From Desulfobacteraceae bacterium (GTDB lineage Bacteria; Desulfobacterota; Desulfobacteria; Desulfobacterales; SKZT01): a stretch of DNA of 40,312 nucleotides. The stretch lies in contig JAABTQ010000031.1 in the NCBI GenBank assembly GCA_011389745.1, positions 1 to 40,312 of the forward strand, read 5' to 3'. Position 1 is the first letter of the stretch, and each line of letters opens with the position of its first letter. Shown in pieces: positions 16,306 to 25,125 of the stretch. Made by a program: the position numbers and the translations under genes. A model generated the notes under the pieces. The model was not told where the DNA came from, made no database searches, and saw only the letters and a program-made list of their open reading frames with translations.

Positions 16306-17235
16306 TTATATAAACTCGGTTCCCGCTCTTAAAACAACACTTTCTTTAATGTCTTTTATTGAAGTGATCACAGCCCTTTTGCCTGTCCGGTTTACAAATC
16401 TGACAGCCGCTTCCACCTTCGGTTGCATGGAACCGACTCCAAATTGGCCCTCATGAATATATTGGTCGGCCGATTCTTTTGTCAGTTGCCGAATCAATTT
16501 TTGATCAGAGGTTCCAAAATTTAATATGGCACCGGCAACATCGGTTGCAATAATAAATATGTCCACAGCGACTTCCTCAGCAAGAAGCGCACTTGCAAGA
16601 TCTTTGTCAATGACTGCATCGACTCCGCTGAAAGCTCTGCCTTCGCGAATCACCGGAATGCCACCTCCACCGCAGCAGATAACAATAAAATCCCTTTTGA
16701 TCAGACTTTGGATCTCTCTTTTTTCCACAATCGTTAACGGTTCCGGAGATGCCACCACACGCCGGTATCCTTTGGGTGTCACCATTGTCGGATATTCGAG
16801 AAAAGATGCTTCCTGTCGGGAAAAGGCAGGCCCGATCGGCTTGGCAGGATTCTTAAAACCCGGATCGTTCTTATCCACCACCACATAGGTAATCAATGAA
16901 ACCAGAAGCCTGTCGTTAATTCCCATTTCCATTAAGGCTTCATCAATTGCCGATTCAATCATATATCCGATCTGACCCTGAGTTTGTGCAACCAGGATTT
17001 CAAGAGGAAGCTTAGGTACTTTTTTGCACGACTCCTGCTGCAACATGATGTTACCCACCTGAGGTCCGTTTCCATGGGTAATAACAATCCGAAATTCTTC
17101 AGAAAGCTCTGCAATTTGACGAATCGGCACCCTCAAATTTTCGAACTGTTGTTGGATAGTACCCTCCTGTCCCTTCTTTATCAAAGCATTGCCTCCAAGA
17201 GCGATCAAAAGGACAGGTTTGGATTTGTTTGACAT
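16306..17235 (-). CDS. arcC: carbamate kinase
   Basis: A 309-residue amino-acid-kinase-fold enzyme that interconverts carbamoyl phosphate plus ADP with ATP, carbon dioxide and ammonia. Typical motifs are LLIALGGNALIKKG at the N terminus, VITHGNGPQVGN (H54-G-N), AKPIGPAF, VICCGGGGIPVI and DAVIDKDLAS. Length is that of the family. It is the last gene of a three-gene minus-strand operon (15 bp after the P-loop gene, which is 23 bp after rocD). There is no arginine deiminase or ornithine carbamoyltransferase in the window, so the source of the carbamoyl phosphate is not shown. In fermentative amino-acid breakdown the enzyme makes ATP. Confidence 0.96.
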   Translation of the reverse strand: MSNKSKPVLLIALGGNALIKKGQEGTIQQQFENLRVPIRQIAELSEEFRIVITHGNGPQVGNIMLQQESCKKVPKLPLEILVAQTQGQIGYMIESAIDEALMEMGINDRLLVSLITYVVVDKNDPGFKNPAKPIGPAFSRQEASFLEYPTMVTPKGYRRVVASPEPLTIVEKREIQSLIKRDFIVICCGGGGIPVIREGRAFSGVDAVIDKDLASALLAEEVAVDIFIIATDVAGAILNFGTSDQKLIRQLTKESADQYIHEGQFGVGSMQPKVEAAVRFVNRTGKRAVITSIKDIKESVVLRAGTEFI

Positions 17236-17250
17236 AATTTCACCATCCTA

Positions 17251-18582
17251 TTATTCCCATTTTGACCAGAGCAAACCAAGCTCATCTTCCAGTGTCGGCG
17301 TTCCGTGATTTTTATATCTATATTGGATCAGAATGCTTGCTTTATTGATCGAAATCAGCTTCGTCAGATCAACCGGGGTTGCAATCACTACAATATCACA
17401 AGGCACGCTGTTTATCGTTTCTTCAAGGTCTTTCATCTGCCGCCTTCCATATCCCATAGCCGGCAACAAAGGTCCGATTTGAGAATATCGTTTAAAAGTT
17501 TCCTTCAAAGATCCTACCAGATAGGGACGAGGGTCCACCATTTGAGCGACCCCAAAACGCCGGGCGGCAATCACCCCGGCCCCATAGGTCATTTCACCGT
17601 GGGTCAGGGTCGGACCGTCCTCAATGACCAGAACTTTTTTGCCTTTAATCTTTTCAACACCTTCTCCCACAAGTTCTGAATCCGCCAGTACAATCCCGGC
17701 ACGGGAATTGTTCTTTATAATAGCATTTCGAACTTTTTCAACATTTTCAGGTTCAGCGCTGTCCACTTTGTTAATCACCGCTATATCGGCCATGATTAAA
17801 TTGGTCTCGCCAGGGTGATAAGATGTCTCATGCCCTGCCCTGTGAGGATCAAAAACCACAATATGAATATCAGGCTTGAAAAATGGCGTATCATTGTTGC
17901 CTCCATCCCAGACAATAACATCTGCTTCCTTTTCAGCTTGTCTGAGGATTTTTTCATAGTCGATACCGGCATATACGACAATACCATCATTTACGTGCGG
18001 CTCATATTCTTCCCTTTCCTCGATGGTACAGTTATGTTTTTCAAAATCTTCATACACTGAAAAACGTTGTACTTCCTGTCGGGTTAAATCACCATAAGGC
18101 ATGGGATGTCTGACCACGACCACTTTTTTGCCCATTTTCCGCACAACATTAATAACTTCCCGGCTCGTTTGCGATTTACCGCATCCAGTGCGTATGGCGC
18201 ATACGGATATGACTTTTTTCCGGGATTTAAGCATGGTGTAAGATACACCGATTATCATAAAATCCGCACCGGCAGCTGTAACGATGCTTGCCTGGTGCAT
18301 CACATCCGTATGCCTGACATCACTATATGAAAAAGCCGCCAGGTCTACCTGGTAATCTTGGATAAGTTTAAACAGATTTTTATCGGAGTAAATTGGAATT
18401 CCCTGCGGGTATAATTTCCCAGCCAGTTGAGAAGGATACCGTCTTCCGTCAATGTCCGGAATTTGTGTTGCCGTAAAACAAATCACCCTGTAGCGTTCAT
18501 TATCCCTGAAATACATATTAAAATTATGAAAATCCCGTCCGGCAGCACCCATAATAATGACATTTTCGGTTTTTAAAGCCAT
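17251..18582 (-). CDS. cyclic 2,3-diphosphoglycerate synthetase-like P-loop NTPase
   Basis: A 443-residue protein that resembles archaeal cyclic 2,3-diphosphoglycerate synthetase. An N-terminal Rossmann-like part (VIIMGAAGRDFHNFNMYFRDN, residues 8-28) is followed by a P-loop domain: AIRTGCGKSQTSR (129-141) as Walker A, VIVWDGGNND (222-231) as a Walker B region, and INKVD (270-274), which looks like the G4 guanine-specificity motif. A conserved LVIEDGPTLTHGEMTYGAG stretch (318-336) follows. A mesophilic bacterium has no known use for cyclic diphosphoglycerate, and the gene sits between rocD and arcC with gaps of only 23 and 15 bp. The likely role is therefore an unassigned step linked to ornithine/carbamoyl metabolism. 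That role is inferred; family membership is from recognisable motifs. Confidence 0.8.
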   Translation of the reverse strand: MALKTENVIIMGAAGRDFHNFNMYFRDNERYRVICFTATQIPDIDGRRYPSQLAGKLYPQGIPIYSDKNLFKLIQDYQVDLAAFSYSDVRHTDVMHQASIVTAAGADFMIIGVSYTMLKSRKKVISVCAIRTGCGKSQTSREVINVVRKMGKKVVVVRHPMPYGDLTRQEVQRFSVYEDFEKHNCTIEEREEYEPHVNDGIVVYAGIDYEKILRQAEKEADVIVWDGGNNDTPFFKPDIHIVVFDPHRAGHETSYHPGETNLIMADIAVINKVDSAEPENVEKVRNAIIKNNSRAGIVLADSELVGEGVEKIKGKKVLVIEDGPTLTHGEMTYGAGVIAARRFGVAQMVDPRPYLVGSLKETFKRYSQIGPLLPAMGYGRRQMKDLEETINSVPCDIVVIATPVDLTKLISINKASILIQYRYKNHGTPTLEDELGLLWSKWE

Positions 18583-18605
18583 CTTTAAATTCCTTACCCA
18601 AAATA

Positions 18606-19805
18606 TTATTTTCTGAAAACAGAATCAATTCTCTCCAGGGCCCAATCGATTTCATCCCTGTTTATCACCAGAGGTGGTGCGAACCGAATAATATTTTCAT
18701 GGGTTTCCTTGCATAGCAGCCCTTTTTCCTGCAATTTTTCGCAAAATTTTCTGGCTCCGCCGACTTCAGGATAAAGCTCTACACCGATCATCAAGCCCTT
18801 CCCGCGAACATCTTTTATGATCGGGCTCTTTATTCGGCTCAATTGGTTAAGAAAATAACTCCCCATCTTTTCAGCATTTTCAATCATTTTTTCCTCAGTC
18901 AACACTTTCAGGGCTGTTCGAGCAACTGCACAAGCCAGTGGATTTCCTCCGAATGTGGAACCATGTTCCCCTGGCTGTAATACGTCCATGACCTCAGTAT
19001 TGGAAAGAACTGCTGAAATGGGATAAAACCCCCCTGATAAGGCTTTTCCGATAAGGGTCAGATCAGCCTCAATACCGTCATGTTCTTCCGCCAGAAATTT
19101 CCCGGTTCGGCCCAACCCCGTTTGAATTTCATCCAATATCAAAACAATATTGTGTTTTTCACATATTTTTTTGACATCCAAGAGGTACCCTGAAGGGGGG
19201 ATAACCACTCCCGCCTCACCTTGAATAGGTTCCACCAAAAATCCCACTGTGTTTGATGAAACAACACTTTCCAATGCCTGAGCATCCCCAAAGGGAATCA
19301 CCTTGAATCCCGGAGTAAAGGGTCCGAATCCTTTTCGGGAGTTTTCATCGGTACTGAAACTGACAATGGTAATGGTTCTTCCGTGAAAATTATTTTGGCA
19401 CACAACAATTTCCGCTTTATTTTCAGGTACGCCCTTAACCGTGTAACCCCATTTTCGTACCGTCTTGATCGCAGTCTCGACTGCTTCAGCACCACTGTTC
19501 ATGGGCAAGACCTTGTGAGAATGGGTCAAATGGCAAAGGTCTCGATACAATAAGGCAAGCTGATCGTTTCGAAAGGCCCGGGAAGTAAGTGTGAGTGTTT
19601 TTGCCTGCTCAATCATAGTCTGCATAATTTTCGGATGACAATGCCCTTGATTTACCGCGGAATATGCCGCAAGGCAGTCAAGATATTTGTTACCGTCAAT
19701 ATCCCAAACCCAAACCCCCGCCCCCCGGCTCAAAACAACATCCAATGGTTTATAATTGTGGGCACCCAAAAGCTGTTCCAGCGAAATATATTCTTCTTTT
19801 CTCAT
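18606..19805 (-). CDS. rocD: ornithine aminotransferase (ornithine--oxo-acid transaminase)
   Basis: A 399-residue class III PLP aminotransferase that moves the delta-amino group of ornithine to 2-oxoglutarate, giving glutamate-5-semialdehyde. Family blocks are visible: [53 protein letters not shown] (D225) and [10 protein letters not shown] with the Schiff-base lysine K254, then [12 protein letters not shown]. The ATG at 19805 has GGGA about seven bases before it; an upstream TTG at 19826 lacks a site. It is the first gene of the rocD-P-loop-arcC operon. N-acetylornithine or 4-aminobutyrate use is an alternative that this class does not exclude, but the overall match is to RocD. The product is the same semialdehyde that ProA makes. 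Confidence 0.9.
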   Translation of the reverse strand: MRKEEYISLEQLLGAHNYKPLDVVLSRGAGVWVWDIDGNKYLDCLAAYSAVNQGHCHPKIMQTMIEQAKTLTLTSRAFRNDQLALLYRDLCHLTHSHKVLPMNSGAEAVETAIKTVRKWGYTVKGVPENKAEIVVCQNNFHGRTITIVSFSTDENSRKGFGPFTPGFKVIPFGDAQALESVVSSNTVGFLVEPIQGEAGVVIPPSGYLLDVKKICEKHNIVLILDEIQTGLGRTGKFLAEEHDGIEADLTLIGKALSGGFYPISAVLSNTEVMDVLQPGEHGSTFGGNPLACAVARTALKVLTEEKMIENAEKMGSYFLNQLSRIKSPIIKDVRGKGLMIGVELYPEVGGARKFCEKLQEKGLLCKETHENIIRFAPPLVINRDEIDWALERIDSVFRK

Positions 19806-20181
19806 ATTTCGTCCCTTTTTATTCAAAATTGAAAATCGTTACTTTCGATTAAATCTTGACGTAAGGTTGCTTAACCTTTATAAAAAATTATCTAAAATCA
19901 CAGGGCTTGTCACTAAAAAAAAAGCAGATATTACCGGTCGGAATGATAAGGAATTACGATCCTCATAAATTACATAGTGCTTATTATCCTGAGTTACCAA
20001 AATATATTTTATATGAAAATAATAAATGAAACCCCTTTACTAACCAATAATTTTTAGAATAAGATGAAATATTAACCGGGTGGTTTAATTACGGCAGAGA
20101 ACACGTGGCAGGAGTAATTAATACCGAATTGTTTTTTATTGAGTACAGATTCAAAAAGATTCAAAAATTAAGGATTTTTCA
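19806..20181. other. 376-bp intergenic region, divergent, AT-rich, with repeat elements
   Basis: This gap between divergent rocD and the 186-aa gene has no convincing coding frame. It holds the strong candidate promoter at 19856-19884. Immediately before the Shine-Dalgarno site of the 186-aa gene is a perfect 10-bp tandem duplication, GATTCAAAAA at 20148-20157 and 20158-20167. If the promoter is used, the leader is about 290 nt and AT-rich; I found no riboswitch or terminator hairpin in it. Confidence 0.6.
19856..19884 (+). promoter_or_regulatory. candidate sigma-70 promoter with palindrome in the spacer
   Basis: TTGACG (19856-19861) and TATAAA (19879-19884) are separated by exactly 17 bp. 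The spacer holds a perfect inverted repeat, AAGGTT (19863-19868), GCTT, AACCTT (19873-19878), where a repressor would block RNA polymerase. It points to the 186-aa gene about 300 bp away. The same palindrome also lies upstream of rocD on the other strand. Confidence 0.5.
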
Positions 20182-20742
20182 ATGAGTAACAACTTTATCA
20201 ATGATCTGATCGGCGCCCTGAACCGCATCGTCACCCCGGATATTGCTTTGCTTAAGGAGATTCTGATTGTAGGTGGTATGCCCGAAAAAACAGAAAATTT
20301 ACGATATTTGAGCTTTAACCGCTATGTTCATGCAAAAGAAAACAAGAGCATTGAATTTTCCGCTGTGGCTGTCCTCAATAACCGAAGAGTTGAGCACTGG
20401 CGCCTGGAAGGATACCATAAAAAACTGAGTCAGATGGTTTTCAGTACGCGATGGACCCGCAATCCCCTTGATCTATTTCTAAACAAACTTAGATGTGATT
20501 CTGAACTGATGGATATTATTGGTTCGGCAAATGCCCACTATAGTCTATTAGGCATTATGCAAACAGATGAGTTGGAAAAAACCGGCTTATTTAAACACAA
20601 ATTTCGAAGCATCCGTCCTGTTGTTGCCATTCCCGGTATAAATGACAATGATCTGAAAAAAATGATTGAATTTGAAAACAGCAATGAGATTGTTAAATCC
20701 AACGTCAGGGGTATTATGGTGTATCGCAAAGTCGGACGTTAG
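20182..20742 (+). CDS. uncharacterised 186-aa protein
   Basis: I do not recognise this protein. It starts MSNNFINDLIGALNRIVTPD with TTAAGGA about eight bases ahead of the ATG. There is no signal peptide or membrane segment. The middle (about residues 55-125) reads as strands and helices with several tryptophans and aromatic residues (VEHWRLEGYHKK, FSTRWTRNPLD), and the C-terminal part has IRPVVAIPGINDNDLKKMIEFEN and a basic end. Length and composition are those of a normal soluble protein. It stands alone, divergent from rocD and convergent with rluD (46-bp gap). The long leader with its own promoter suggests separate regulation, but nothing shows the role. Confidence 0.75.
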   Translation: MSNNFINDLIGALNRIVTPDIALLKEILIVGGMPEKTENLRYLSFNRYVHAKENKSIEFSAVAVLNNRRVEHWRLEGYHKKLSQMVFSTRWTRNPLDLFLNKLRCDSELMDIIGSANAHYSLLGIMQTDELEKTGLFKHKFRSIRPVVAIPGINDNDLKKMIEFENSNEIVKSNVRGIMVYRKVGR

Positions 20743-20788
20743 ATTGCCGGTTTGTGGCGCTTTCTTAAATATAAATGTTAAATAATGA

Positions 20789-21751
20789 TTATAAGTTTTC
20801 TCGAGGATCTCTTATAGAATCCATGATATCTTTCATATCATCGGGTATACTTGCCTCAAATGCCATCTCTTTTCTTTCAACAGGATGTTCAAATCGAATC
20901 CGCCATGCATGAAGCATTTGTCTTGGAATTCTTTTTATAGAGCCATCTTTTTTTCTGACGGTATTTTGTCTGTTTTTTCCATAAGTTTCATCACCTAATA
21001 TCGGATGATTGATGGCTGCGCAATGTACTCTGATTTGATGAGTGCGGCCGGTTTTCAGGTCCAATTGGAGCAAAGAGGCTTTTGGAAAATTTTCTTTGAC
21101 TCTCCACAGGGTTAAAGCATGACGGCCCCTGTAGCTGTTTACCGACATTTTTTTTCTGTCTTTGGGATGTCTTCCGATAGAAAAATCCATACTCCCACTT
21201 GTTAGCGGCATATGGCCCCAAACCAGTGCAAGATATTCTTTTTTAACTTTTCGTTCTTTAAACTGGTTAGCAAGCTTTTCATGGGCAAGTGAACATTTGG
21301 CGACTAATATAATGCCTGAAGTATCCTTATCAAGGCGATGCACTATTCCAGGCCTTAATTCTCCTCCAACTCCTTTCAAATCAGGACAATGAAACAACAA
21401 CCCGTTTACCAGTGTGGCACCCTGATGACCGGGTGCCGGATGAACAACCAGTCCGGGGGGTTTATCCACAACCATCAGGTAGGGGTCTTCAAACAGGAGA
21501 CGAAAAGGCACGGGCTCCGGGGAAAAACTTACCGGACTGGGTGGGGGTATAAAACCGGTTATGATATCACCTGGCTTCAGTTTATAACCGGCTTTTCTTG
21601 GGGAGTCCTGAACTTTTATGGTACCGATTTTAATTAGCGTGGCGGCAAATGATCGCGAACAATCTTCGATATAATTTGCAACAACAATATCAAGACGATT
21701 ATTGATGTTACTTTCATCAGCATAAATGGTAAAAGCGCCCTCTTTTACCAT
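20789..21751 (-). CDS. rluD: RluD-family rRNA pseudouridine synthase
   Basis: A 320-residue RluA/RluD-type enzyme that isomerises uridine to pseudouridine in RNA, most likely 23S rRNA helix 69. An N-terminal S4 RNA-binding domain (about residues 16-70: NRLDIVVANYIEDCSRSFAATLIKIGTI) precedes the catalytic domain. The catalytic aspartate is D141 in GIVHRLDKDTSGIIL, preceded by VVDKPPGLVVHPAPGH (95-110). TGRTHQIRVH is also intact. It is the second gene after carD (12-bp gap), and a near-operon of CarD plus RluD is the natural reading. RluB/RluC specificity cannot be fully excluded, but the S4 domain and overall layout favour RluD. Confidence 0.92.
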   Translation of the reverse strand: MVKEGAFTIYADESNINNRLDIVVANYIEDCSRSFAATLIKIGTIKVQDSPRKAGYKLKPGDIITGFIPPPSPVSFSPEPVPFRLLFEDPYLMVVDKPPGLVVHPAPGHQGATLVNGLLFHCPDLKGVGGELRPGIVHRLDKDTSGIILVAKCSLAHEKLANQFKERKVKKEYLALVWGHMPLTSGSMDFSIGRHPKDRKKMSVNSYRGRHALTLWRVKENFPKASLLQLDLKTGRTHQIRVHCAAINHPILGDETYGKNRQNTVRKKDGSIKRIPRQMLHAWRIRFEHPVERKEMAFEASIPDDMKDIMDSIRDPRENL

Positions 21752-21763
21752 GGCATCGCTAAT

Positions 21764-22315
21764 TTATGCCTGCTCCCTGGAAGGAAATAAAGATTCGATT
21801 TCCGACAAAATGGTATTTTCATCTGAATTCATCGCCGTTGACAGTTCTTTGACCAAAAGAAACTGCGCGGTATCATAAAGTTTTCTTTCCCCAAAAGACA
21901 GATCCTTGTTCAGTTTTAGAAGATACAGGTCTCTATAAACTTCAGCCACTTCATATAATGATCCGGTTTTTATTTTTTCCATGTAGTCCCGGTAACGGCG
22001 ATTCCAGGTCTGGCTGTCAATGGGTGAGTCACGGTCTTTTCTCATAATTTCGTAAACCTTGGGGATATCACTTTCGCTGATAACATCCCGCAGGCCGACA
22101 GAGTCCACATTCCACGTGGGAATCATGATTACCATATTATTTTCCAATACTTTCATAATATAAAAATCATGTTTTTCACCACTGATCACTTTACTTTCAA
22201 TTGCTTCGATACGCCCCACACCATGCGCGGGATAGACTGCAAGGTCCCCTATCTGAAATTCCCGGACACTTTTTTCAGGAATGTCGGATTTTTTGGCGGT
22301 TTCTTTTTCTGTCAT
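21764..22315 (-). CDS. CarD/CdnL-family transcriptional regulator
   Basis: A 183-residue CarD_CdnL_TRCF protein. The RNA-polymerase-interacting domain starts near residue 20 with FQIGDLAVYPAHGVGRIEAIE, then the strand-rich KHDFYIMKVLENNMVIMIPT. A helical C-terminal domain of about residues 95-175 (WNRRYRDYMEKIKTGSLYEVAEVYRDLYLL, then LSFGERKLYDTAQFLLVKELS) binds DNA near the -10 element. CarD proteins bind the polymerase beta subunit and stabilise open promoters, often at rRNA genes. An additional N-terminal run of about 17 polar residues precedes the fold. It has its own promoter at 22367-22395 behind the hppA terminator and is followed at 12 bp by rluD. Confidence 0.94.
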   Translation of the reverse strand: MTEKETAKKSDIPEKSVREFQIGDLAVYPAHGVGRIEAIESKVISGEKHDFYIMKVLENNMVIMIPTWNVDSVGLRDVISESDIPKVYEIMRKDRDSPIDSQTWNRRYRDYMEKIKTGSLYEVAEVYRDLYLLKLNKDLSFGERKLYDTAQFLLVKELSTAMNSDENTILSEIESLFPSREQA

Positions 22316-22366
22316 ATATTCACCAGTATGATCGTTACAGGGTTAGCAAAACGGCAAGTTTCTCTA

Positions 22367-22395
22367 TATATACCAATTTTACCCTGAACAATCAA
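22367..22395 (-). promoter_or_regulatory. candidate promoter of carD
   Basis: On the minus strand TTGATT (22390-22395) and TATATA (22367-22372) are 17 bp apart. Transcription would start near 22360, about 45 nt before the carD ATG. The hppA terminator ends right behind the -35 box. A CAGGGT/ACCCTG pair flanks the -10 region at some distance and could be an operator. Confidence 0.55.
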
Positions 22396-22398
22396 TAG

Positions 22399-22439
22399 AA
22401 AAAAGGATTGGCGCGCTTTCGCAACACCAATCCTTTTTT
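22399..22439 (-). terminator. intrinsic terminator of hppA (symmetrical)
   Basis: A 13-bp perfect stem pairs 22399-22411 with 22427-22439 (AAGGATTGG against CCAATCCTT within A and T runs), with a 15-nt loop that can form a further GCG/CGC helix. Each strand reads a stem followed by six T, so it can stop transcription from either side. On the minus strand it ends the hppA transcript, about 47 bp after the stop codon. Confidence 0.9.
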
Positions 22440-22485
22440 AATTCAGCTTACTACTGCCAAAATATACTCTGTCCCGACAATTTCC

Positions 22486-24498
22486 TTACATCAGGAACGG
22501 AACCATAAGCAGAGCAACAACGTTAAGGATTTTGATCATGGGGTTAACTGCGGGTCCAGCGGTATCTTTGTAGGGGTCGCCTACGGTGTCGCCGGTAACG
22601 GCAGCTTTGTGAGCTTCGCTTCCCTTGCCGCCCAGATGACCATCTTCAATGTATTTTTTGGCATTATCCCATGCAGCTCCACCAGTTGTCATGGAGATAG
22701 CGACAAACAGACCGGTAACAATGCTACCAATCAATAGACCACCCAAAGCGACTTTGCCGAGCAGGAGGCCAACGAGAACAGGCGTAACAACCGGAAGTAA
22801 AGCCGGAACGATCATTTCCTTGAGTGCAAACTTGGTGACGATGTCAACACAGGTCGCATAATCAGGTTTGGCTGTGCCTTCCATGATTCCCGGAATTTCA
22901 CGGAACTGACGACGAACTTCTTCAACAACAGCACCACCGGCAGCGCCGACAGCTTTCATGGTAATAGAGGCAAACAGGTAAGGAAGAAGACCACCGATGA
23001 AAAGACCAACGATGACATTAACATCGCTGAGTGAAAACTCGATTCCTCCGCCCTCGCCACCATGAATCTGGAATTCAAAAATGTAGCAAGCGAACAGAAC
23101 CAGAGCGGCCAAGCCTGCAGAACCAATAGCATAGCCTTTTGTTACGGCTTTGGTGGTGTTACCAACAGCATCCAGCGGATCGGTTACGGCGCGTACGCTG
23201 TCGTCCATACCGGCCATTTCGGCGATTCCACCTGCATTGTCGGTAATGGGACCGTAAGCATCAATGGCAATAACCATACCGGTCATGGAAAGCATAGCCA
23301 TGGCGGCCATGGCGATTCCGTAAAGCCCAGCAAAATAGTAGGAAGTCAGAATAGCGGCACAAATAGCGAGAACCGGAGCAGCAGTGGCCTGCATGCTGAC
23401 GGCAAGACCGGCAATGATGTTGGTGGCATGGCCGGTGAGAGAAGCTTCCGCTACAGCCTTAACCGGTGCATAAATGCCGGTGTAATATTCAGTGATGATA
23501 ACGATAACAACGGTCAGGACAAGACCTACCAGAGCTGAATAAAAAATCGCCATGGGTTCAATACCGGGAATTCCGACCATCATCTTCATGGTCACATAGT
23601 AGAAACCGATAGCAGCAAGGATAGCTGAGCCGAACATTCCTTTGTACAAAGCGCCCATGATATACTGGCTTTTGCCAAGTCTTACGAAGAAGACCGCAAT
23701 AATAGAAGCCAGAATGGAAATAGCGCCAAGCACCAGCGGAAATTGGGTTGCAATGGGGTTTTCAGGGAACAACAGAGACCCCAGAAGCATACCTGCTACA
23801 GCGGTTACCGCATATGTCTCGAAAAGGTCGGCGGCCATACCGGCACAGTCACCCACGTTGTCGCCCACGTTATCAGCAATAACAGCCGGGTTTCTTGGAT
23901 CGTCCTCAGGAATCCCAGCCTCGACTTTACCCACAAGGTCGGCACCGACATCAGCGCCTTTGGTGAAAATACCACCGCCAAGTCGGGCGAAAATAGAAAT
24001 GAGGCTTCCACCAAAACCAAGAGCAACCAGAGCCACAACATCGTTGGTTGCAAAGTAGAAACCTGCAACAGAGGTCAGAGCCAAACCGGCAACCATCATA
24101 CCGGTTACGGAACCGCCCTTGAAAGCCAGTGACAAACCAGCGGCCAGGCCCTTTCTTGCGGCTTCGGCTGTTCTGACATTGGCTATAACCGATACTCTCA
24201 TTCCGATATAACCGGCGGCATAAGAAGCAACAGCACCGATAGCAAATCCAATGGCTGCAATCATGCCCATGGTGGCAAAAATAATAATAAAAATAACAAC
24301 GCCGGCAATAGCAACGCTCTTAAGCTGACGGTTCAGGTAGGCAATAGCACCCTCTGCAATAGCACCTGAAATCTCTTGCATTTTTTCGTTACCTGCAGGT
24401 GCGCTCTTAATCATCCCTGCAATCAAAATGGCATAGATTACACCCACCAAACCGATAAGTGTACATACCAAAGGTATATTGCTCATAAAAAAGTCCAT
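22486..24498 (-). CDS. hppA: membrane-bound proton-pumping pyrophosphatase, K+-independent type
   Basis: A 670-residue polytopic membrane protein (about 16 hydrophobic segments) that couples pyrophosphate hydrolysis to proton pumping. The active-site loop is intact: [21 protein letters not shown] (residues 183-203), [20 protein letters not shown] and [13 protein letters not shown], and the C-terminal [14 protein letters not shown]. The residues that divide the family read [10 protein letters not shown]: lysine at 450 and threonine at 453, where the K+-dependent class has alanine. The enzyme should therefore be K+-independent; this follows from established family rules, not from assay. GGAGGG lies seven bases before the ATG at 24498. 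It follows pth by 27 bp and ends before a strong terminator. It may conserve energy from the pyrophosphate made in biosynthesis or sulfate activation. Confidence 0.96.
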   Translation of the reverse strand: MDFFMSNIPLVCTLIGLVGVIYAILIAGMIKSAPAGNEKMQEISGAIAEGAIAYLNRQLKSVAIAGVVIFIIIFATMGMIAAIGFAIGAVASYAAGYIGMRVSVIANVRTAEAARKGLAAGLSLAFKGGSVTGMMVAGLALTSVAGFYFATNDVVALVALGFGGSLISIFARLGGGIFTKGADVGADLVGKVEAGIPEDDPRNPAVIADNVGDNVGDCAGMAADLFETYAVTAVAGMLLGSLLFPENPIATQFPLVLGAISILASIIAVFFVRLGKSQYIMGALYKGMFGSAILAAIGFYYVTMKMMVGIPGIEPMAIFYSALVGLVLTVVIVIITEYYTGIYAPVKAVAEASLTGHATNIIAGLAVSMQATAAPVLAICAAILTSYYFAGLYGIAMAAMAMLSMTGMVIAIDAYGPITDNAGGIAEMAGMDDSVRAVTDPLDAVGNTTKAVTKGYAIGSAGLAALVLFACYIFEFQIHGGEGGGIEFSLSDVNVIVGLFIGGLLPYLFASITMKAVGAAGGAVVEEVRRQFREIPGIMEGTAKPDYATCVDIVTKFALKEMIVPALLPVVTPVLVGLLLGKVALGGLLIGSIVTGLFVAISMTTGGAAWDNAKKYIEDGHLGGKGSEAHKAAVTGDTVGDPYKDTAGPAVNPMIKILNVVALLMVPFLM

Positions 24499-24525
24499 TC
24501 TTTTCCCTCCATCTGAAAATTTACT

Positions 24526-25116
24526 TTAATTAATGGTTTTCAAACGATTAAACCGATTCATCCCTTCCTTTGCGCCTTCACAAAGGATTGTCAATACAGC
24601 GTCCATAGCCGTGGCGATTATTTTATCCAGCAGAGCTTTTTCTTCCGGATTAAAACGGCCTAAAACGTGATCAACCACGTCCGCACCAGCCTCGGAACGC
24701 CCGATACCTATACGAAGTCTGGTAAAATTGCCTCCGCCAAAGGCATCTTTAATGGATCTGATCCCCTTATGTCCCCCATCCCCTCCTTTCTCTTTAATTT
24801 TTATTCTTCCGAATGCAAGGTCTATGTCGTCATGAATGATTAACATATCCTCACATGATATCCTGTAAAAACCCGCCAGCCTCTGTACCGGCGGACCGCT
24901 AAGATTCATAAACGCCTGTGGTTTGGCCAACATGACATCTTTTGCCTGGATTTTGCCTTTTCCGTAAATCGTATCGAACTTATTTTTGTCCATTGAAATC
25001 CGAAAAGCATCCGCCAATCTTTCCACCACCATAAAGCCGGCATTGTGTCGGGTCATAGCATATTCTTTTCCCGGATTTCCCAGGCCGATGACAAGTTTTA
25101 AATGAGATTGCGGCAT
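24526..25116 (-). CDS. pth: peptidyl-tRNA hydrolase
   Basis: A 196-residue Pth that frees tRNA from prematurely dropped peptidyl-tRNA. The active-site set is present: N14 (GLGNPGKEY), H24 in MTRHNAGF, N71 in FMNLSG and D96 in IIHDDIDL, plus the GGDGGHKGIRSI loop. Length is typical. It is 9 bp after rplY, a standard rplY-pth pair in proteobacteria, and 27 bp before hppA, so these three are probably one transcript. Confidence 0.97.
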   Translation of the reverse strand: MPQSHLKLVIGLGNPGKEYAMTRHNAGFMVVERLADAFRISMDKNKFDTIYGKGKIQAKDVMLAKPQAFMNLSGPPVQRLAGFYRISCEDMLIIHDDIDLAFGRIKIKEKGGDGGHKGIRSIKDAFGGGNFTRLRIGIGRSEAGADVVDHVLGRFNPEEKALLDKIIATAMDAVLTILCEGAKEGMNRFNRLKTIN

Positions 25117-25125
25117 AATCCAGGG

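Noticed and set aside
23062-23538. 158-codon plus-strand frame inside hppA
   Set aside because: It lies antisense to the intact hppA gene, has no family-like sequence and no good ribosome binding site; the glycine/serine-rich translation is what the opposite strand of a membrane-protein gene gives.
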